Under the pieces are notes generated by a model. It saw only the letters and a list, made by a program, of their open reading frames with translations, was not told the DNA's origin and did no database searches. A stretch of 64,000 nucleotides of DNA from JBEIFW01 sp046081125 (GTDB lineage: Bacteria; Actinomycetota; Acidimicrobiia; Acidimicrobiales; Ilumatobacteraceae), in NCBI GenBank assembly GCA_046081125.1, contig JBJTVH010000102.1:1-64000 (forward strand), read 5' to 3'. This document shows positions 38,301 to 47,179 of this stretch, piece after piece. The position numbers and the translations under genes were made by a program. Position 1 is the stretch's first letter. Every line of letters begins with the position of its first letter.

Positions 38301-38771
38301 ATGGCAGCCGACGAGGACTTCGCCGACGAGTCGGACTTCGAAGAAGACCTCGAGGAGGACGTCGAACCGGAGGATCTCGACGACGACGGCCTCGGGGACG
38401 ACGCCGAGGACGAGTTCACCCTCGACGAGGACACCGAAATCGTCGAGGAGGACGCGTCCGACGACGACCGTGGCGAGGAGGCGGCCACGGCTCGGCGGGC
38501 TGCCGGCGAGGAGGAGGACGACGACGAGGATCTGATCGATCCCGACGACGTCGAAGCCGACCTCGACACCATCCTGAAGGACCGCCTGGTCGCGGCTGAC
38601 GCGGAGCCCGAGGACGACGAGGAAGAAGTGGAGACCGACGATCGGGGCGACCCCGTCGACCGGATCCAACCGCGTCGGCCGGGCGAGTTCGTCTGCCAGT
38701 CCTGCTTCCTGGTCAAGCACCCCAGTCAGCTCGCCGATGCCGCCGGCCAGCGGTGTGCGGACTGCGTGTGA
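38301..38771 (+). CDS. DUF4193-like acidic zinc-ribbon protein
   Basis: The 156-residue protein is extremely acidic over its first 120 residues (EDLEEDVEPEDLDDDGLGDD and similar). It ends in a small zinc ribbon, EFVCQSCFLVKHPSQLAD then RCADCV, with Cys132, Cys135, Cys152 and Cys155. The C-terminal 'FxCxxCFLVxHxSQLA' matches actinobacterial DUF4193 proteins, which are highly expressed and of unknown function. The acidic arm is longer here than in typical ~100-residue members. The strong AAGGGGG ribosome site suggests high expression. Confidence 0.8.
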   Translation: MAADEDFADESDFEEDLEEDVEPEDLDDDGLGDDAEDEFTLDEDTEIVEEDASDDDRGEEAATARRAAGEEEDDDEDLIDPDDVEADLDTILKDRLVAADAEPEDDEEEVETDDRGDPVDRIQPRRPGEFVCQSCFLVKHPSQLADAAGQRCADCV

Positions 38772-38787
38772 ACCGAGGCCCGGCACG

Positions 38788-39309
38788 ATGAGCGACCGCA
38801 ACGAGCCCCTCGAGCAGTTCCTCGACCTTGCGGTGTACGCGCCGATCGGTCTGGCGCTCCTCGTCCGGGAGCAGCTACCCACGCTGGTGGGCAAGGGACG
38901 CGAGACCGTCACGGGGCGGGTGCGGGTCGCCCGGTTCATCGGCCAGTTCGCCGTGGCCAAGGGCCGCCAGGAGATCGAGCGGCGCCTCGCCGAGGCGCGC
39001 ACCCCGGCGCCCCCTGCTGCAGCGACGGCGACGGGGAGCCCGTCTCCGGTACCGGAACCCCCGCTGGCCTCGCCGGTGGTCATCGTGGCCGACGACGCAG
39101 CAGCGGCTCCGGCGTCGCCCCGGGCAGTCGGCGACGACGCTGCCCTGCCGATCGAGGGATACGACGCCCTGGCGGCGTCCCAGGTCGTGGGCCGTCTCGC
39201 CGGCCTCGACGCCGACGGACTCGAACAGGTTCGCCTCCACGAGACCGCCCATCGCGCCCGGCGAACGGTGCTGGCCCGGATCGCGCAGCTGCAGGCCGCG
39301 AGCGACTGA
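38788..39309 (+). CDS. Uncharacterised actinobacterial protein with Ala/Pro linker
   Basis: This 173-residue protein starts at ATG 38788. The N-terminal ~65 residues are helical with a moderately hydrophobic segment (FLDLAVYAPIGLALLVREQL) and a basic region (VARFIGQFAVAKGRQEIERR). An Ala/Pro linker follows, and then a helical C-terminus (LPIEGYDALAASQVVGRLAG, LARIAQLQ). The last part resembles the helix-rich 'DYD-LSA-QVV-RL--L' module seen after linkers in actinobacterial proteins. No function can be assigned. It directly precedes the GNAT gene with no gap. Confidence 0.6.
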   Translation: MSDRNEPLEQFLDLAVYAPIGLALLVREQLPTLVGKGRETVTGRVRVARFIGQFAVAKGRQEIERRLAEARTPAPPAAATATGSPSPVPEPPLASPVVIVADDAAAAPASPRAVGDDAALPIEGYDALAASQVVGRLAGLDADGLEQVRLHETAHRARRTVLARIAQLQAASD

Positions 39310-39750
39310 GTGGAGTCGGCCCGCCCGGCCCGGCCCGAGGACCTCGGCGAGGTCGTCGCCCTCGCACGACAGGCCCGGTCCGAGCTCGCCGGGGAGCGAG
39401 GGGCCGAGCTGTTCGTCGGTCATGATCTGCCGCCGGTCGGGCAGGCGCTCACGGGCCGCTCTGTGTTCGTCGGCTGCATCGACGCGTGCGTGGTCGGGTA
39501 CGCAGTCGTGTCGACCGAGGGCCTGCGCGACGGCCGCCACCTCGGGGTGATCCACGAGCTCTACGTCGAGCCCGGCGCACGTGCCGTCGGGGTCGGGGAG
39601 GCCCTCATGGGGCAGGTTGTGGCGCACTGCCGGCACGCCGGCTGTCTGGGGATCGACGCGGTCGCACTGCCCGGGATGCGGGAGACGAAGAACTTCTACG
39701 AGACGTTCGGACTGGTCGCCCGGGCGATCGTGGTGCACCGGGCGCTGTGA
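39310..39750 (+). CDS. GNAT family N-acetyltransferase
   Basis: The 146-residue single-domain GNAT has N-terminal RPARPEDLGEVVALARQ, a central strand GVIHELYVEPGARAVGVGEALM with the acetyl-CoA pyrophosphate loop (R/G-x-x-G-x-G/A) in slightly altered form, and C-terminal GIDAVALPGMRETKNFYETF followed by GLVARAIV. The substrate is unknown. The GTG start immediately follows the preceding stop, and the HAD gene overlaps by 4 bases, so these are cotranscribed. Confidence 0.85.
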   Translation: MESARPARPEDLGEVVALARQARSELAGERGAELFVGHDLPPVGQALTGRSVFVGCIDACVVGYAVVSTEGLRDGRHLGVIHELYVEPGARAVGVGEALMGQVVAHCRHAGCLGIDAVALPGMRETKNFYETFGLVARAIVVHRAL

Positions 39751-40346
39751 GCGTGAACGACCCGATGACCCCCGCATCGAAGCGACCCGCGGGACCACGC
39801 CCGCTGCTGGCGGTGTTCGACCTCGACGGCACCCTGCTCGACTCCGACGAGGCGCTGTGCGCCGCCTACGTCGCCCTCGGCGTCCCCCGGGAATCCGTCA
39901 CGTACGGGCACGTCGTCGCCGACGAATGCACCCGCTTGGGGCTATCGCTCGACGACTACATCGCGGCGTACGACCCGGCTGCGGCCGTCCCGTTCCCCGG
40001 TGTCGAGTCGATGCTCGCCGGGCTGACCCGGTGGGCGGTGTGCTCGAACAAGGACCGCCGCAGTGGCACGGCGGAGCTCGCCCGGCTCGGCTGGCAGCCG
40101 GCGGCCGCCCTGTTCGCCCAGGATTTCGGCGGTGGACCGAAGCGGCTCGGCCCGGTGCTCGACGCCCTCGGCCTCGGCGGCGAGGACGTGCTGTTCGTGG
40201 GCGACAGCCCCCACGATGCCGTCTGCGCTGCCGACGCCGGTGCGCGCTTCGCCGTCGCCGCCTGGAACCCCCGTACCCGGGCCCTCGGCCTGAATGGGGA
40301 CGTGGTGCTGCGCTCGCCGTCGGACCTGCCGGCCGCCCTCGGCTGA
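39747..40346 (+). CDS. HAD-family hydrolase
   Basis: The 199-residue HAD phosphatase has motif I VFDLDGTLLD with Asp25 nucleophile and Asp27, motif II VCSNKD, a Lys in GGGPKRLGPVL (motif III) and motif IV GDSPHDAVCAADAG at 152-165. A small helical cap (ALGVPRESVTYGHVVADE) lies between motifs I and II, as in phosphoglycolate phosphatase-type members. The substrate is unknown. It is convergent with the disordered-protein gene, 13 bases apart. Confidence 0.88.
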   Translation: MSVNDPMTPASKRPAGPRPLLAVFDLDGTLLDSDEALCAAYVALGVPRESVTYGHVVADECTRLGLSLDDYIAAYDPAAAVPFPGVESMLAGLTRWAVCSNKDRRSGTAELARLGWQPAAALFAQDFGGGPKRLGPVLDALGLGGEDVLFVGDSPHDAVCAADAGARFAVAAWNPRTRALGLNGDVVLRSPSDLPAALG

Positions 40347-40359
40347 CGCCGGGGGGCGA

Positions 40360-41904
40360 TCAGCCGGCGTCCGCCGGGGTGGCCTCCGCCGCGAGGTCAG
40401 ACGACTCGGCCGGCGCGGCCGCGACCTCGGCCAGTTCGGCCGGCTCGGACGAAGCACGTTCGGACGGCCCACGCTCGGACGGCGCCGCGGCCGCACGGGC
40501 TGGGCGATCGCCGGTGCGGCGTGGCTCGTTGCGCTTGGCCGGACGCTGGCCGGGCCGGGCCGCACGCGGCATCGGGGTCGGGTCGATCCCGAACACCGCC
40601 GCGATGGCGGGCACCATCGACGAGAACCGCTTGACGATCTCCCGCAGCTCGTCGGTGATCTGCGTGGGTCCCACCGTGACCGCCACCTGCGCCCGCATCG
40701 GCGAGAACGCGAGTGCCTCGATCACCGTCGCCCAGCGCTCTGCGGTGGCATCGGCGGTGAGCGACGCCTGCGTGGCCTCGATCAGACGGACCGCCATCTC
40801 CGGCGGGAACGGCACACCCGCCTTGGGCGGACGAGACGAGAGCCGCAACGCTCGCACGACCCGGCCGACCTCGAGCGCAGTCGCAATGTCCTCGAGCCAC
40901 TCGCCGTGCTCCTGGTCCTGGCGGGTGACCAGACCCTCCTTGAGCTGGCTGGCCAGCGTGCGGGTGCCTTCGTCACGCGCCACCACCGGGTCGTTCGCCG
41001 CTGCGACCACCGACCGCAGATCTCGCAGGTCGAGTTCGGCGAGATCGGCGAGGGCGGCTTCGGCCCGGTCGAGCCATTCGGCCACTCGGACCTTGGGGAG
41101 CAGCTCTTCGGCGAGCCGCAACACCCCGGCCACCGGCACTTCGGGCTGACCTTCGGCCTTGCGGGCGGCGTTCTGCTCCTGCAGCGCCTGACGCACGGCG
41201 GGGATCCCGCCCTTGAGCACCTGCTCGGCGATCGGACGCTGCTCCTCGGGCAGCGCGGCGAGCACTGCGGTGGCGTGGGTCCGACCGGCGCGCAGCCGCT
41301 TGGGTTTGGGCCGCTGCGGCACCTCGGGAACGGGCGGACGCGACGGGCGCTCGGTGCGCGGCCGGTCCGGTCGCGGGCTGCGCCGCTCGCCAGTGGGCCG
41401 CTCGCCAGTGGGCCGGTCGGTCCGGGGCGCGCCGTCGCGGCGCGGGCCGCCCGGACGCCCGGCGTCGTCGCGGCGCGGGCCACCGGCGGGACGATCCGCT
41501 TGGCCGGTGCGGTCCCGACGCTCACGGCCGTCGCCCGGGCGGTCGCCCCGGGGCCGGTCGGGCCGGTCCCCGCGGTCGGGCCGGTCGCCCCGGTCGCGCC
41601 GGGGTCGGTCGCCCCGGCCGCCCGGGACCAGGGTCTGCACGACCGGCTCGAACGGCCGATCCGTACCGACGAGCTGCAGCCGCTCGGGCTCCCGGCGGCT
41701 TCGGCCCGTCGGCACGACCGCCAGGATCACGATCCCGTCGACGGAGAAATCGGCGTCGACCTTCAGCACCTCGCCGACCTTGGCGCCGTCGGGGAGGACC
41801 GATTCGTCGACGACGCCCTTGGGCTCTCGTGCGCCGGCGGCTCGCCAGGTCCACGAGCCGTCCGAGCGCTTGCTCGTCAACTCCACGTCGATCCTACGGG
41901 ACAT
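40360..41904 (-). CDS. Uncharacterised protein with R/D/G-rich disordered region
   Basis: The 514-residue protein (ATG 41904) has a ~65-residue folded N-terminal domain (WTWRAAGAREPKGVVDESVL, GEVLKVDADFSVDGIVILAV, a TRAM/OB-like beta pattern). A long low-complexity stretch of GDRPDRGDRPDRPRGDRPG and TGERPTGERR type follows, and then a ~260-residue helical domain (THATAVLAALPEEQRPIAEQ, VRALRLSSRPPKAGVPFPPE, SSMVPAIAAVFGI) and another disordered tail. RGG/RD-rich linkers with an OB-like domain suggest RNA association. This is inference; the family is not recognised. Confidence 0.7.
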   Translation of the reverse strand: MSRRIDVELTSKRSDGSWTWRAAGAREPKGVVDESVLPDGAKVGEVLKVDADFSVDGIVILAVVPTGRSRREPERLQLVGTDRPFEPVVQTLVPGGRGDRPRRDRGDRPDRGDRPDRPRGDRPGDGRERRDRTGQADRPAGGPRRDDAGRPGGPRRDGAPRTDRPTGERPTGERRSPRPDRPRTERPSRPPVPEVPQRPKPKRLRAGRTHATAVLAALPEEQRPIAEQVLKGGIPAVRQALQEQNAARKAEGQPEVPVAGVLRLAEELLPKVRVAEWLDRAEAALADLAELDLRDLRSVVAAANDPVVARDEGTRTLASQLKEGLVTRQDQEHGEWLEDIATALEVGRVVRALRLSSRPPKAGVPFPPEMAVRLIEATQASLTADATAERWATVIEALAFSPMRAQVAVTVGPTQITDELREIVKRFSSMVPAIAAVFGIDPTPMPRAARPGQRPAKRNEPRRTGDRPARAAAAPSERGPSERASSEPAELAEVAAAPAESSDLAAEATPADAG

Positions 41905-41979
41905 AGGGGGCAACGCTAACGCCTGGTACGCCGGGCGGACCAGACGTCCCGGATGGCCGCAGGGTGCGCCGAGGCTCGA

Positions 41980-41985
41980 TACCGT
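41980..41985 (+). promoter_or_regulatory. -10 hexamer TACCGT before the carbonic anhydrase-like gene
   Basis: GATACCGT ends 8 bases before the ATG at 41994, supporting that start and leaderless transcription. Confidence 0.4.
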
Positions 41986-41993
41986 CGTCGGCC

Positions 41994-42512
41994 ATGCCTG
42001 TCTACGCCCTCGGCGAGCTCGAACCGGTCGTCCACCCCAGCGCCTTCGTGCACCCCGACGCCGTGCTCATCGGGGCGGTGACGATCGGCCCCGAGTCGTC
42101 GGTGTGGCCGTGCGCGGTCCTGCGTGGCGATAACAGCCCGATCACGATCGGGGCGCGCACCTCCGTCCAGGACGGCTGTGTCGTCCACACGACCGAGGAG
42201 CTGCCCACCGTCGTCGGTGACGACTGCGTCATCGGACACCTCGTCCACCTCGAGGGGTGCACGATCCGCGACCGGGTCCTCATCGGCGTCGGCGCAGTGG
42301 TGCTCCACCGGGTCGTCGTGCATCCCGGCGCGGTCGTGGCGTCGAACGCCGTCGTGCTCAACGACGTCGTCGTGCCGGCCGGCGCGCTCGCCCTCGGCGT
42401 TCCCGCCAAGGTGCGCGAAGGCGCCGCCGACCCGGCGTTGGCCGCCGACGGGGCCGCCAACTACGTGGCCCGCACGGCCCGCTACCGGCGCGAACTGCGC
42501 CGCATCGGCTGA
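41994..42512 (+). CDS. Gamma carbonic anhydrase family protein
   Basis: The 172-residue left-handed beta-helix protein is built of hexapeptide repeats (IGAVTIGPESSVWPCAVLRG, ITIGARTSVQDGCVVH). His residues of the trimeric metal site are in QDGCVVHTTEELP and the following IGHLVHLEGC. GVPAKVRE is the usual exit loop before the C-terminal helix (NYVARTARYRRELRRI). Members bind Zn/Fe and may hydrate CO2; many are uncharacterised. The next gene starts 2 bases downstream. Confidence 0.92.
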   Translation: MPVYALGELEPVVHPSAFVHPDAVLIGAVTIGPESSVWPCAVLRGDNSPITIGARTSVQDGCVVHTTEELPTVVGDDCVIGHLVHLEGCTIRDRVLIGVGAVVLHRVVVHPGAVVASNAVVLNDVVVPAGALALGVPAKVREGAADPALAADGAANYVARTARYRRELRRIG

Positions 42513-42514
42513 GC

Positions 42515-43336
42515 GTGGAGGTCCCCGTCCTGGTCGTGCGGCCGGTGTCGGGCTCGGCGCCGGACGCCGTGCTCGACGCGCTCTGGCAGTGCGATCCGCT
42601 CGCGGTCTGGGAGCGCAACGACGGTGCGCTGCTCGCGTCGTTCGCCGACGCGGCCACGCTCGCCGAGGCCCACGACACCTTGGCCAAACGGGTCGACGTC
42701 GCGATCGAGCACCACGACGACGGCCTCGACGCCTGGCGGGCCCATGCGACGGTGACCCGGGTCGACGACACGGTGGTGATCCGCCCGTCCTGGGTGCCCT
42801 ACGGGCCCGGACCCGGTGAGCTGGTGATCGACATCGAGCCGGGTCGGGCGTTCGGCTCCGGGGCCCATGCCACGACGGTGCTGTGCGCCCGCCGGCTGGT
42901 GGCACTGGTGCGGCCCGGCGACCGGGTCCTGGACGTCGGGTGCGGGTCGGGGGTGCTCGCTGTGCTCGCCGCACGGCTCGGCGCCACGGTCGACGCGTGC
43001 GACCTCGACCCCGCTGCCATCGAAGCGACGGCGGCGAATGCGCAAGCAAACGCCGTGGCGCTCGGCCTGCGCCTCGGCACCCTCGACGGCGCAGACGGCG
43101 GCTTCGACGTCGTCGTCGCCAACCTGCTGGCCCCGATCCTAGTCGGCCTCGCCGAGCCGCTGCGAGCGGCCTTGGCTCCCGGCGGGGTGCTCGTCGTGTC
43201 GGGGTTGCTCGCCGGACGCTGGGCCCACGTCGCTGCGGCGCTCGAACCGCTGGTGCTCGACCGAATCGACGAACACGACGGCTGGAGCGCGCTCACCCTG
43301 CGTCCGGGGCCAGAGGAACCCTTGCCGGCACGCTGA
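42515..43336 (+). CDS. PrmA-like ribosomal L11 methyltransferase family protein
   Basis: The 273-residue SAM methyltransferase has an N-terminal ~85-residue substrate domain, then GRAFGSGAHATTVLCARRL (the PrmA FGTGxHxTT motif) and motif I DVGCGSGVLAVLAARLG at 140-156. The Asp acidic loop (ACDLDPAAIEATAANA) and catalytic-site NLLAPILVGLA follow. PrmA trimethylates L11; actinobacterial members are diverged, so the substrate may differ. GTG start, 2 bases after the carbonic anhydrase-like gene, suggests one operon. Confidence 0.85.
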   Translation: MEVPVLVVRPVSGSAPDAVLDALWQCDPLAVWERNDGALLASFADAATLAEAHDTLAKRVDVAIEHHDDGLDAWRAHATVTRVDDTVVIRPSWVPYGPGPGELVIDIEPGRAFGSGAHATTVLCARRLVALVRPGDRVLDVGCGSGVLAVLAARLGATVDACDLDPAAIEATAANAQANAVALGLRLGTLDGADGGFDVVVANLLAPILVGLAEPLRAALAPGGVLVVSGLLAGRWAHVAAALEPLVLDRIDEHDGWSALTLRPGPEEPLPAR

Positions 43337-43403
43337 CTCAATGCCGTCGCGAACGACCCCGATCACCTTCCCGGGACATCGAGGACCGGGAGGTCGAGCG
43401 GAC

Positions 43404-44708
43404 ATGCCGACGAGCGCACGAGACGTTCATCATCTGATGCGCCGAGCCGGTTTCGGGGCCACGGCAGCCGAGGTCGCGGCGCTCGTGCCGTTCGAGCGGG
43501 CGGCGATCGTTGACCGCCTGCTCGACGTCTCCGCCGCCCCGGCCGACGCGCCGCCACCGGCGTTCTCGGACCCCGCACAGGGGAACTGGCAGCGGTACGT
43601 GGCGCTGGTCCAGCAGTGGACGGACCGCATGGCGACGAGCCCGGCGCCGTTGCAGGAGAAGATGACGCTGTTCTGGCACGGGCACTTCACCAGCAGCCGT
43701 GAGAAGTGCGCGATCGAGGACCTGCAACGCCAGATCGCCCGGTACCGGTCGCTCGCGCTCGGGAACCTGCGCACGCTCGCGCAGGCGATGGCGATCGAGC
43801 CGGCGATGCTCGACTACCTCGACAACGCGGTGAGCACCCGGTGGGGTCCGAACCTCAACTTCGCCCGAGAGCTGCTCGAGCTGTTCCTGCTCGGGGTGGG
43901 CAACTATTCCGAAGACGACGTCGCCGCTGCGGCCCGGGCCTGGACCGGTCACACGATCGACCGGACCGCCCGCCGGTACCGGTTCCGCGCCGACTGGCAC
44001 GACAACACCAACAAGACGTTCATGGGCGTCACCCGGAACTGGGACGGCCCCCAGATCATCGACTTCCTGCTCGACGACAGCAGCACCCGGCTGATCGTCG
44101 CCCGGTTCATCGCCGGGAAGCTGTGGGCCTTCTTCGCCGGCCCGGTGCCTGCACCTGACGCGGTCGAAGCGGTTGCCCAGTCGTTGCTGAGCTCCGGATG
44201 GGAGCTGCGCCCGGCGGTGCGAACCCTGTTGCTGCGCAACGAGTTCTACGGCGATGCGGCACGCGCCGGGCTGGTGCGCACCCCGGTCGAGTTCGCCGTC
44301 GCCGCGATGCGCGCGACCGGATTCGGCGCGGCCACGGCACACCCGGAGTGGTACCTCGCCGGGATGGGGCAGGAGTTGCTGAACCCTCCCGACGTGTCGG
44401 GCTGGCGCCCCAACAGCTACTGGATCACCACGACCGCCGCGGCGGCCAAGACCAACTTCGCCTCCTACGTCGGGTGGCGCCAGCGGGAACTGCGTCAGCC
44501 GTTCGTGCCGGGCGGCCGGTCCGTGGTGCCCGCTGCGGTCGTCTCCGGTGCCCTCGCCCGGGCCGGTATCGACGAGCCCTCGACGGCAAGCCGAGCCGCA
44601 CTGGTGCGCTGGCTCGAGCAGAACCGGGCAGCGCGTTGGGACGACTGGGCCGAGGACCAGTACCTGGCCGTGCTCGTGTTCCTGACCCCCGAATTCCAGC
44701 TGGCCTGA
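43404..44708 (+). CDS. DUF1800 family protein
   Basis: This 434-residue DUF1800 protein has VHHLMRRAGFGATAAEVAAL at the N-terminus, KMTLFWHGHFTSSREKC, LDYLDNAVSTRWGPNLNFAR, ELLELFLLGVGNYSEDDVAA and a late NPPDVSGWRPNSYWI. DUF1800 proteins are nearly always paired with a DUF1501 protein, as here 10 bases downstream, and the pair is of unknown function at the cell surface. ATG 43404 is chosen because the conserved region starts right after it; ATG 43341 is the alternative. No convincing signal peptide is seen from either. Confidence 0.88.
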   Translation: MPTSARDVHHLMRRAGFGATAAEVAALVPFERAAIVDRLLDVSAAPADAPPPAFSDPAQGNWQRYVALVQQWTDRMATSPAPLQEKMTLFWHGHFTSSREKCAIEDLQRQIARYRSLALGNLRTLAQAMAIEPAMLDYLDNAVSTRWGPNLNFARELLELFLLGVGNYSEDDVAAAARAWTGHTIDRTARRYRFRADWHDNTNKTFMGVTRNWDGPQIIDFLLDDSSTRLIVARFIAGKLWAFFAGPVPAPDAVEAVAQSLLSSGWELRPAVRTLLLRNEFYGDAARAGLVRTPVEFAVAAMRATGFGAATAHPEWYLAGMGQELLNPPDVSGWRPNSYWITTTAAAAKTNFASYVGWRQRELRQPFVPGGRSVVPAAVVSGALARAGIDEPSTASRAALVRWLEQNRAARWDDWAEDQYLAVLVFLTPEFQLA

Positions 44709-44718
44709 GGAGATCCCG

Positions 44719-47175
44719 ATGCTTCCCGCCGACATCGAAACCGACGACGCGCTGCGCCACCTGTCCGTCGTGGACGACACCTTCGGGCCGATCGGCCGAC
44801 GCCGCCTGCTCCAAGGGCTCGGCGCCGGGCTCGGCGGCGTGGCCCTCGCCTCGCTGCTGCCCGGCCCGCTCGGCGCGTCGCTCGCGGCGGCCGCCGAGGT
44901 CGAAGCGGCCGCGGCCTCCTCCGACGGCATCCTCGTGGTCGTCACGCTGAACGGCGGCAACGACGGCCTCAACACCGTCGTGCCCTACACGAGCGGCCCG
45001 TACCGGGATCTGCGCAGCTCGCTCGCCCTCGGCGCCGACCGGGTGCTGCGCCTCGACGGCGCCGTCGGGCTGCACCCGAACCTCACGTTCCTCGCCCAAG
45101 AGTTGGCCGCGGGGCGGCTCGCCGTCGTCGAGGGCCTCGGCTACCCCGCACCCGACCTCAGCCACTTCAGCTCGATGGGCATCTGGATGCAGGGCTGGGG
45201 TGGCACCGGAACGGCCGGCAGCGGGTGGCTCGGCCGCTACCTCGACGGGCTCGACGGTGGGCTGCTGCGAGCGATGGTGATCGGCGGCACGATCCCGCTC
45301 GCGTACGTCGGACGCAACCGACGGGCCACGGCGATCTCCCCGAATGCCGGCGACCTCGCCGTGCAGGACAGTCCGGTACGCGCCCGGGTCCAAGACGCCA
45401 TCCGGGCGCTCGCGGCAACGCCGACGGGTCGGGGAGCCTGGGCCGATGCGCTCGCCCGGATCGACGTCGACCTGCTCGACGTGGGCCGGACCGTCGCCCC
45501 GTCGTTCCGTCCGGCGCTGCCGGCGGATCGTGTCGAGCGCGACTTCGTCCTCGCCGGCCGGCTGCTCAACGCCGGGCTCGGCATCCGGGTGCTCGGAGTC
45601 TCGATGGGGGACTTCGACAGCCACGCCGGGCAACCGGCCATGCACGACACCCGCATGCGCCAGCTCGACGCCGGGCTGCGATCGTTCTTCGCGACCCTGA
45701 CGCCGGCCGTCGCGGCGCGGGTGACGGTGATGACGGTGTCGGAGTTCGGGCGCACACCCCGAGCCAACACCTCGCAGGGCACCGACCACGGCACGGCGAG
45801 TTGCGCGTTCGTGCTCGGCGCCTCGGTCACCGGTGGCCGATACGGGAGCCCCCCGTCGCTCACGACACTCAACCGCGGGCAGCTCGTCCATACCGTCGAT
45901 TTCCGTTCGCTGTACGCGACCGTGCTCGCCGGAGTGCTCGGCGCCGACGCCGACGCGGTTCTGGGCCGGCGGTACGAGCCGCTCACCGGACTGCTGGTCA
46001 CCCGCACCAACCAGCGGGCCGAACCCGCCCAGCCGGTCGTCGTCGAACGACCTCGCACCGCCGGGTTCGTGCCGATCAGCCCCGAACGCCGGCTCGACAC
46101 CCGCGACGGCACCGGGGACGTGCCGGTCGCACCGATCGGGCCGGGAGCCACGGTCGAGCTCGTCGTCGCCGGCCGGGGGAGCGTGCCGCCGACGGGTGCG
46201 ACCGCCGTGGCGCTGAACGTCACCGTGACCGGCCCGAGCGCAGCGGGGTACCTGACCGTGTGGCCGACGGGGGAGGCGCGCCCGACCGCGTCGAGCCTCA
46301 ACTTCGTGCCCGGACAGACCGTCCCGAACCATGTCGTCGCGAAGCTCGGTGCCGGGGGAGCGCTGTCGTTCTTCAACTCGGCCGGCGCCACCCATGTCGT
46401 GGCCGACGTCGTCGGCTACTTCGCCGACGACGTCGCAATCGGCCTCGTACCGCTCACCCCGAACCGGCTGCTCGACACCCGCGACAGCGCCAGCCCGATC
46501 GGGCCGCAGGCGACCGTGCAGCTCCCCGTCACCGGCCGCGGCGGGGTACCGGCCGAGGGGGTCGCCGCCGTGGTGCTGAACCTGACCGTGACCGAGCCGA
46601 CCGCACCGGGTTTCTTCACCGTCTGGCCGTCGGGCACGCCCCGGCCGCTTGCGTCGAGTCTGAACTTCGTGGCCGGCGAGACCGTGCCCAACCTGGTGGT
46701 CGCAAAGGTCGGCGCCGACGGCGCCGTGTCGATCTTCAACTCGAACGGCCGAGCCCACGTCGTGGCCGACGTCGTCGGGTTCTACGGGCCGCGCGAGCAG
46801 CGCGCCGACGCCGTCCGGGCGGTTGCGCTCAGCCCGGCGCGCGTGCTCGACACCCGCAGTACGGCACCGATCGGCCCGGGCGCAACCCTCCGGTTGCCGA
46901 TGCTCGAGCGCGGTGGCGTCCCGGCGAGCGGGGTGCGGGGCGTCAGCCTCAACGTCACCGTCACCGAACCCACCGCCGGCGGTTATCTCACCGTGTGGCC
47001 CTCGGGCACCGCCCGGCCGCTCGCATCGAACCTGAACTTCCGTCCCGGCCAGACCACGCCGAACCACGTAGTGGCCAAACTCGGCCCCGACGGCGCCGTG
47101 TCGATCTTCAACTCGGCCGGCACCACGCACGTCGTGGTCGACGTGGTCGGCTTCTTCGCCGCCGACGCCGCTTGA
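44719..47175 (+). CDS. Tat-exported DUF1501 protein with three C-terminal surface repeats
   Basis: This is an 818-residue protein. A twin-arginine signal near residue 30 (GRRRLLQGLGAGLGGVALAS) is followed by the DUF1501 sulfatase-like domain to about residue 430 (LNGGNDGLNTVVPY, LHPNLTFLAQEL, MGDFDSHAGQP, SEFGRTPRANTSQGTDHGTA, and HTVDFRSLYATVL). Residues ~452-570, 577-690 and 703-815 are three copies of a ~115-residue beta-rich unit: RLDTRDG at the front, YLTVWPSG..RP.AS.LNF, then PN.VVAK(L/V)G..GA.S(I/F)FNS.G..HVV.DVVG at the end. Such repeats are frequent on acidimicrobial surface proteins and probably mediate adhesion or wall attachment. Confidence 0.9.
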   Translation: MLPADIETDDALRHLSVVDDTFGPIGRRRLLQGLGAGLGGVALASLLPGPLGASLAAAAEVEAAAASSDGILVVVTLNGGNDGLNTVVPYTSGPYRDLRSSLALGADRVLRLDGAVGLHPNLTFLAQELAAGRLAVVEGLGYPAPDLSHFSSMGIWMQGWGGTGTAGSGWLGRYLDGLDGGLLRAMVIGGTIPLAYVGRNRRATAISPNAGDLAVQDSPVRARVQDAIRALAATPTGRGAWADALARIDVDLLDVGRTVAPSFRPALPADRVERDFVLAGRLLNAGLGIRVLGVSMGDFDSHAGQPAMHDTRMRQLDAGLRSFFATLTPAVAARVTVMTVSEFGRTPRANTSQGTDHGTASCAFVLGASVTGGRYGSPPSLTTLNRGQLVHTVDFRSLYATVLAGVLGADADAVLGRRYEPLTGLLVTRTNQRAEPAQPVVVERPRTAGFVPISPERRLDTRDGTGDVPVAPIGPGATVELVVAGRGSVPPTGATAVALNVTVTGPSAAGYLTVWPTGEARPTASSLNFVPGQTVPNHVVAKLGAGGALSFFNSAGATHVVADVVGYFADDVAIGLVPLTPNRLLDTRDSASPIGPQATVQLPVTGRGGVPAEGVAAVVLNLTVTEPTAPGFFTVWPSGTPRPLASSLNFVAGETVPNLVVAKVGADGAVSIFNSNGRAHVVADVVGFYGPREQRADAVRAVALSPARVLDTRSTAPIGPGATLRLPMLERGGVPASGVRGVSLNVTVTEPTAGGYLTVWPSGTARPLASNLNFRPGQTTPNHVVAKLGPDGAVSIFNSAGTTHVVVDVVGFFAADAA

Positions 47176-47179
47176 GCAC

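Noticed and set aside
44425..47130. 901-codon open frame on the minus strand opposite the DUF1501 gene
   Set aside because: Composition is typical of antisense GC-rich frames (repeated G, R, D, H without domain motifs), and the plus strand carries clear DUF1800/DUF1501 domains.
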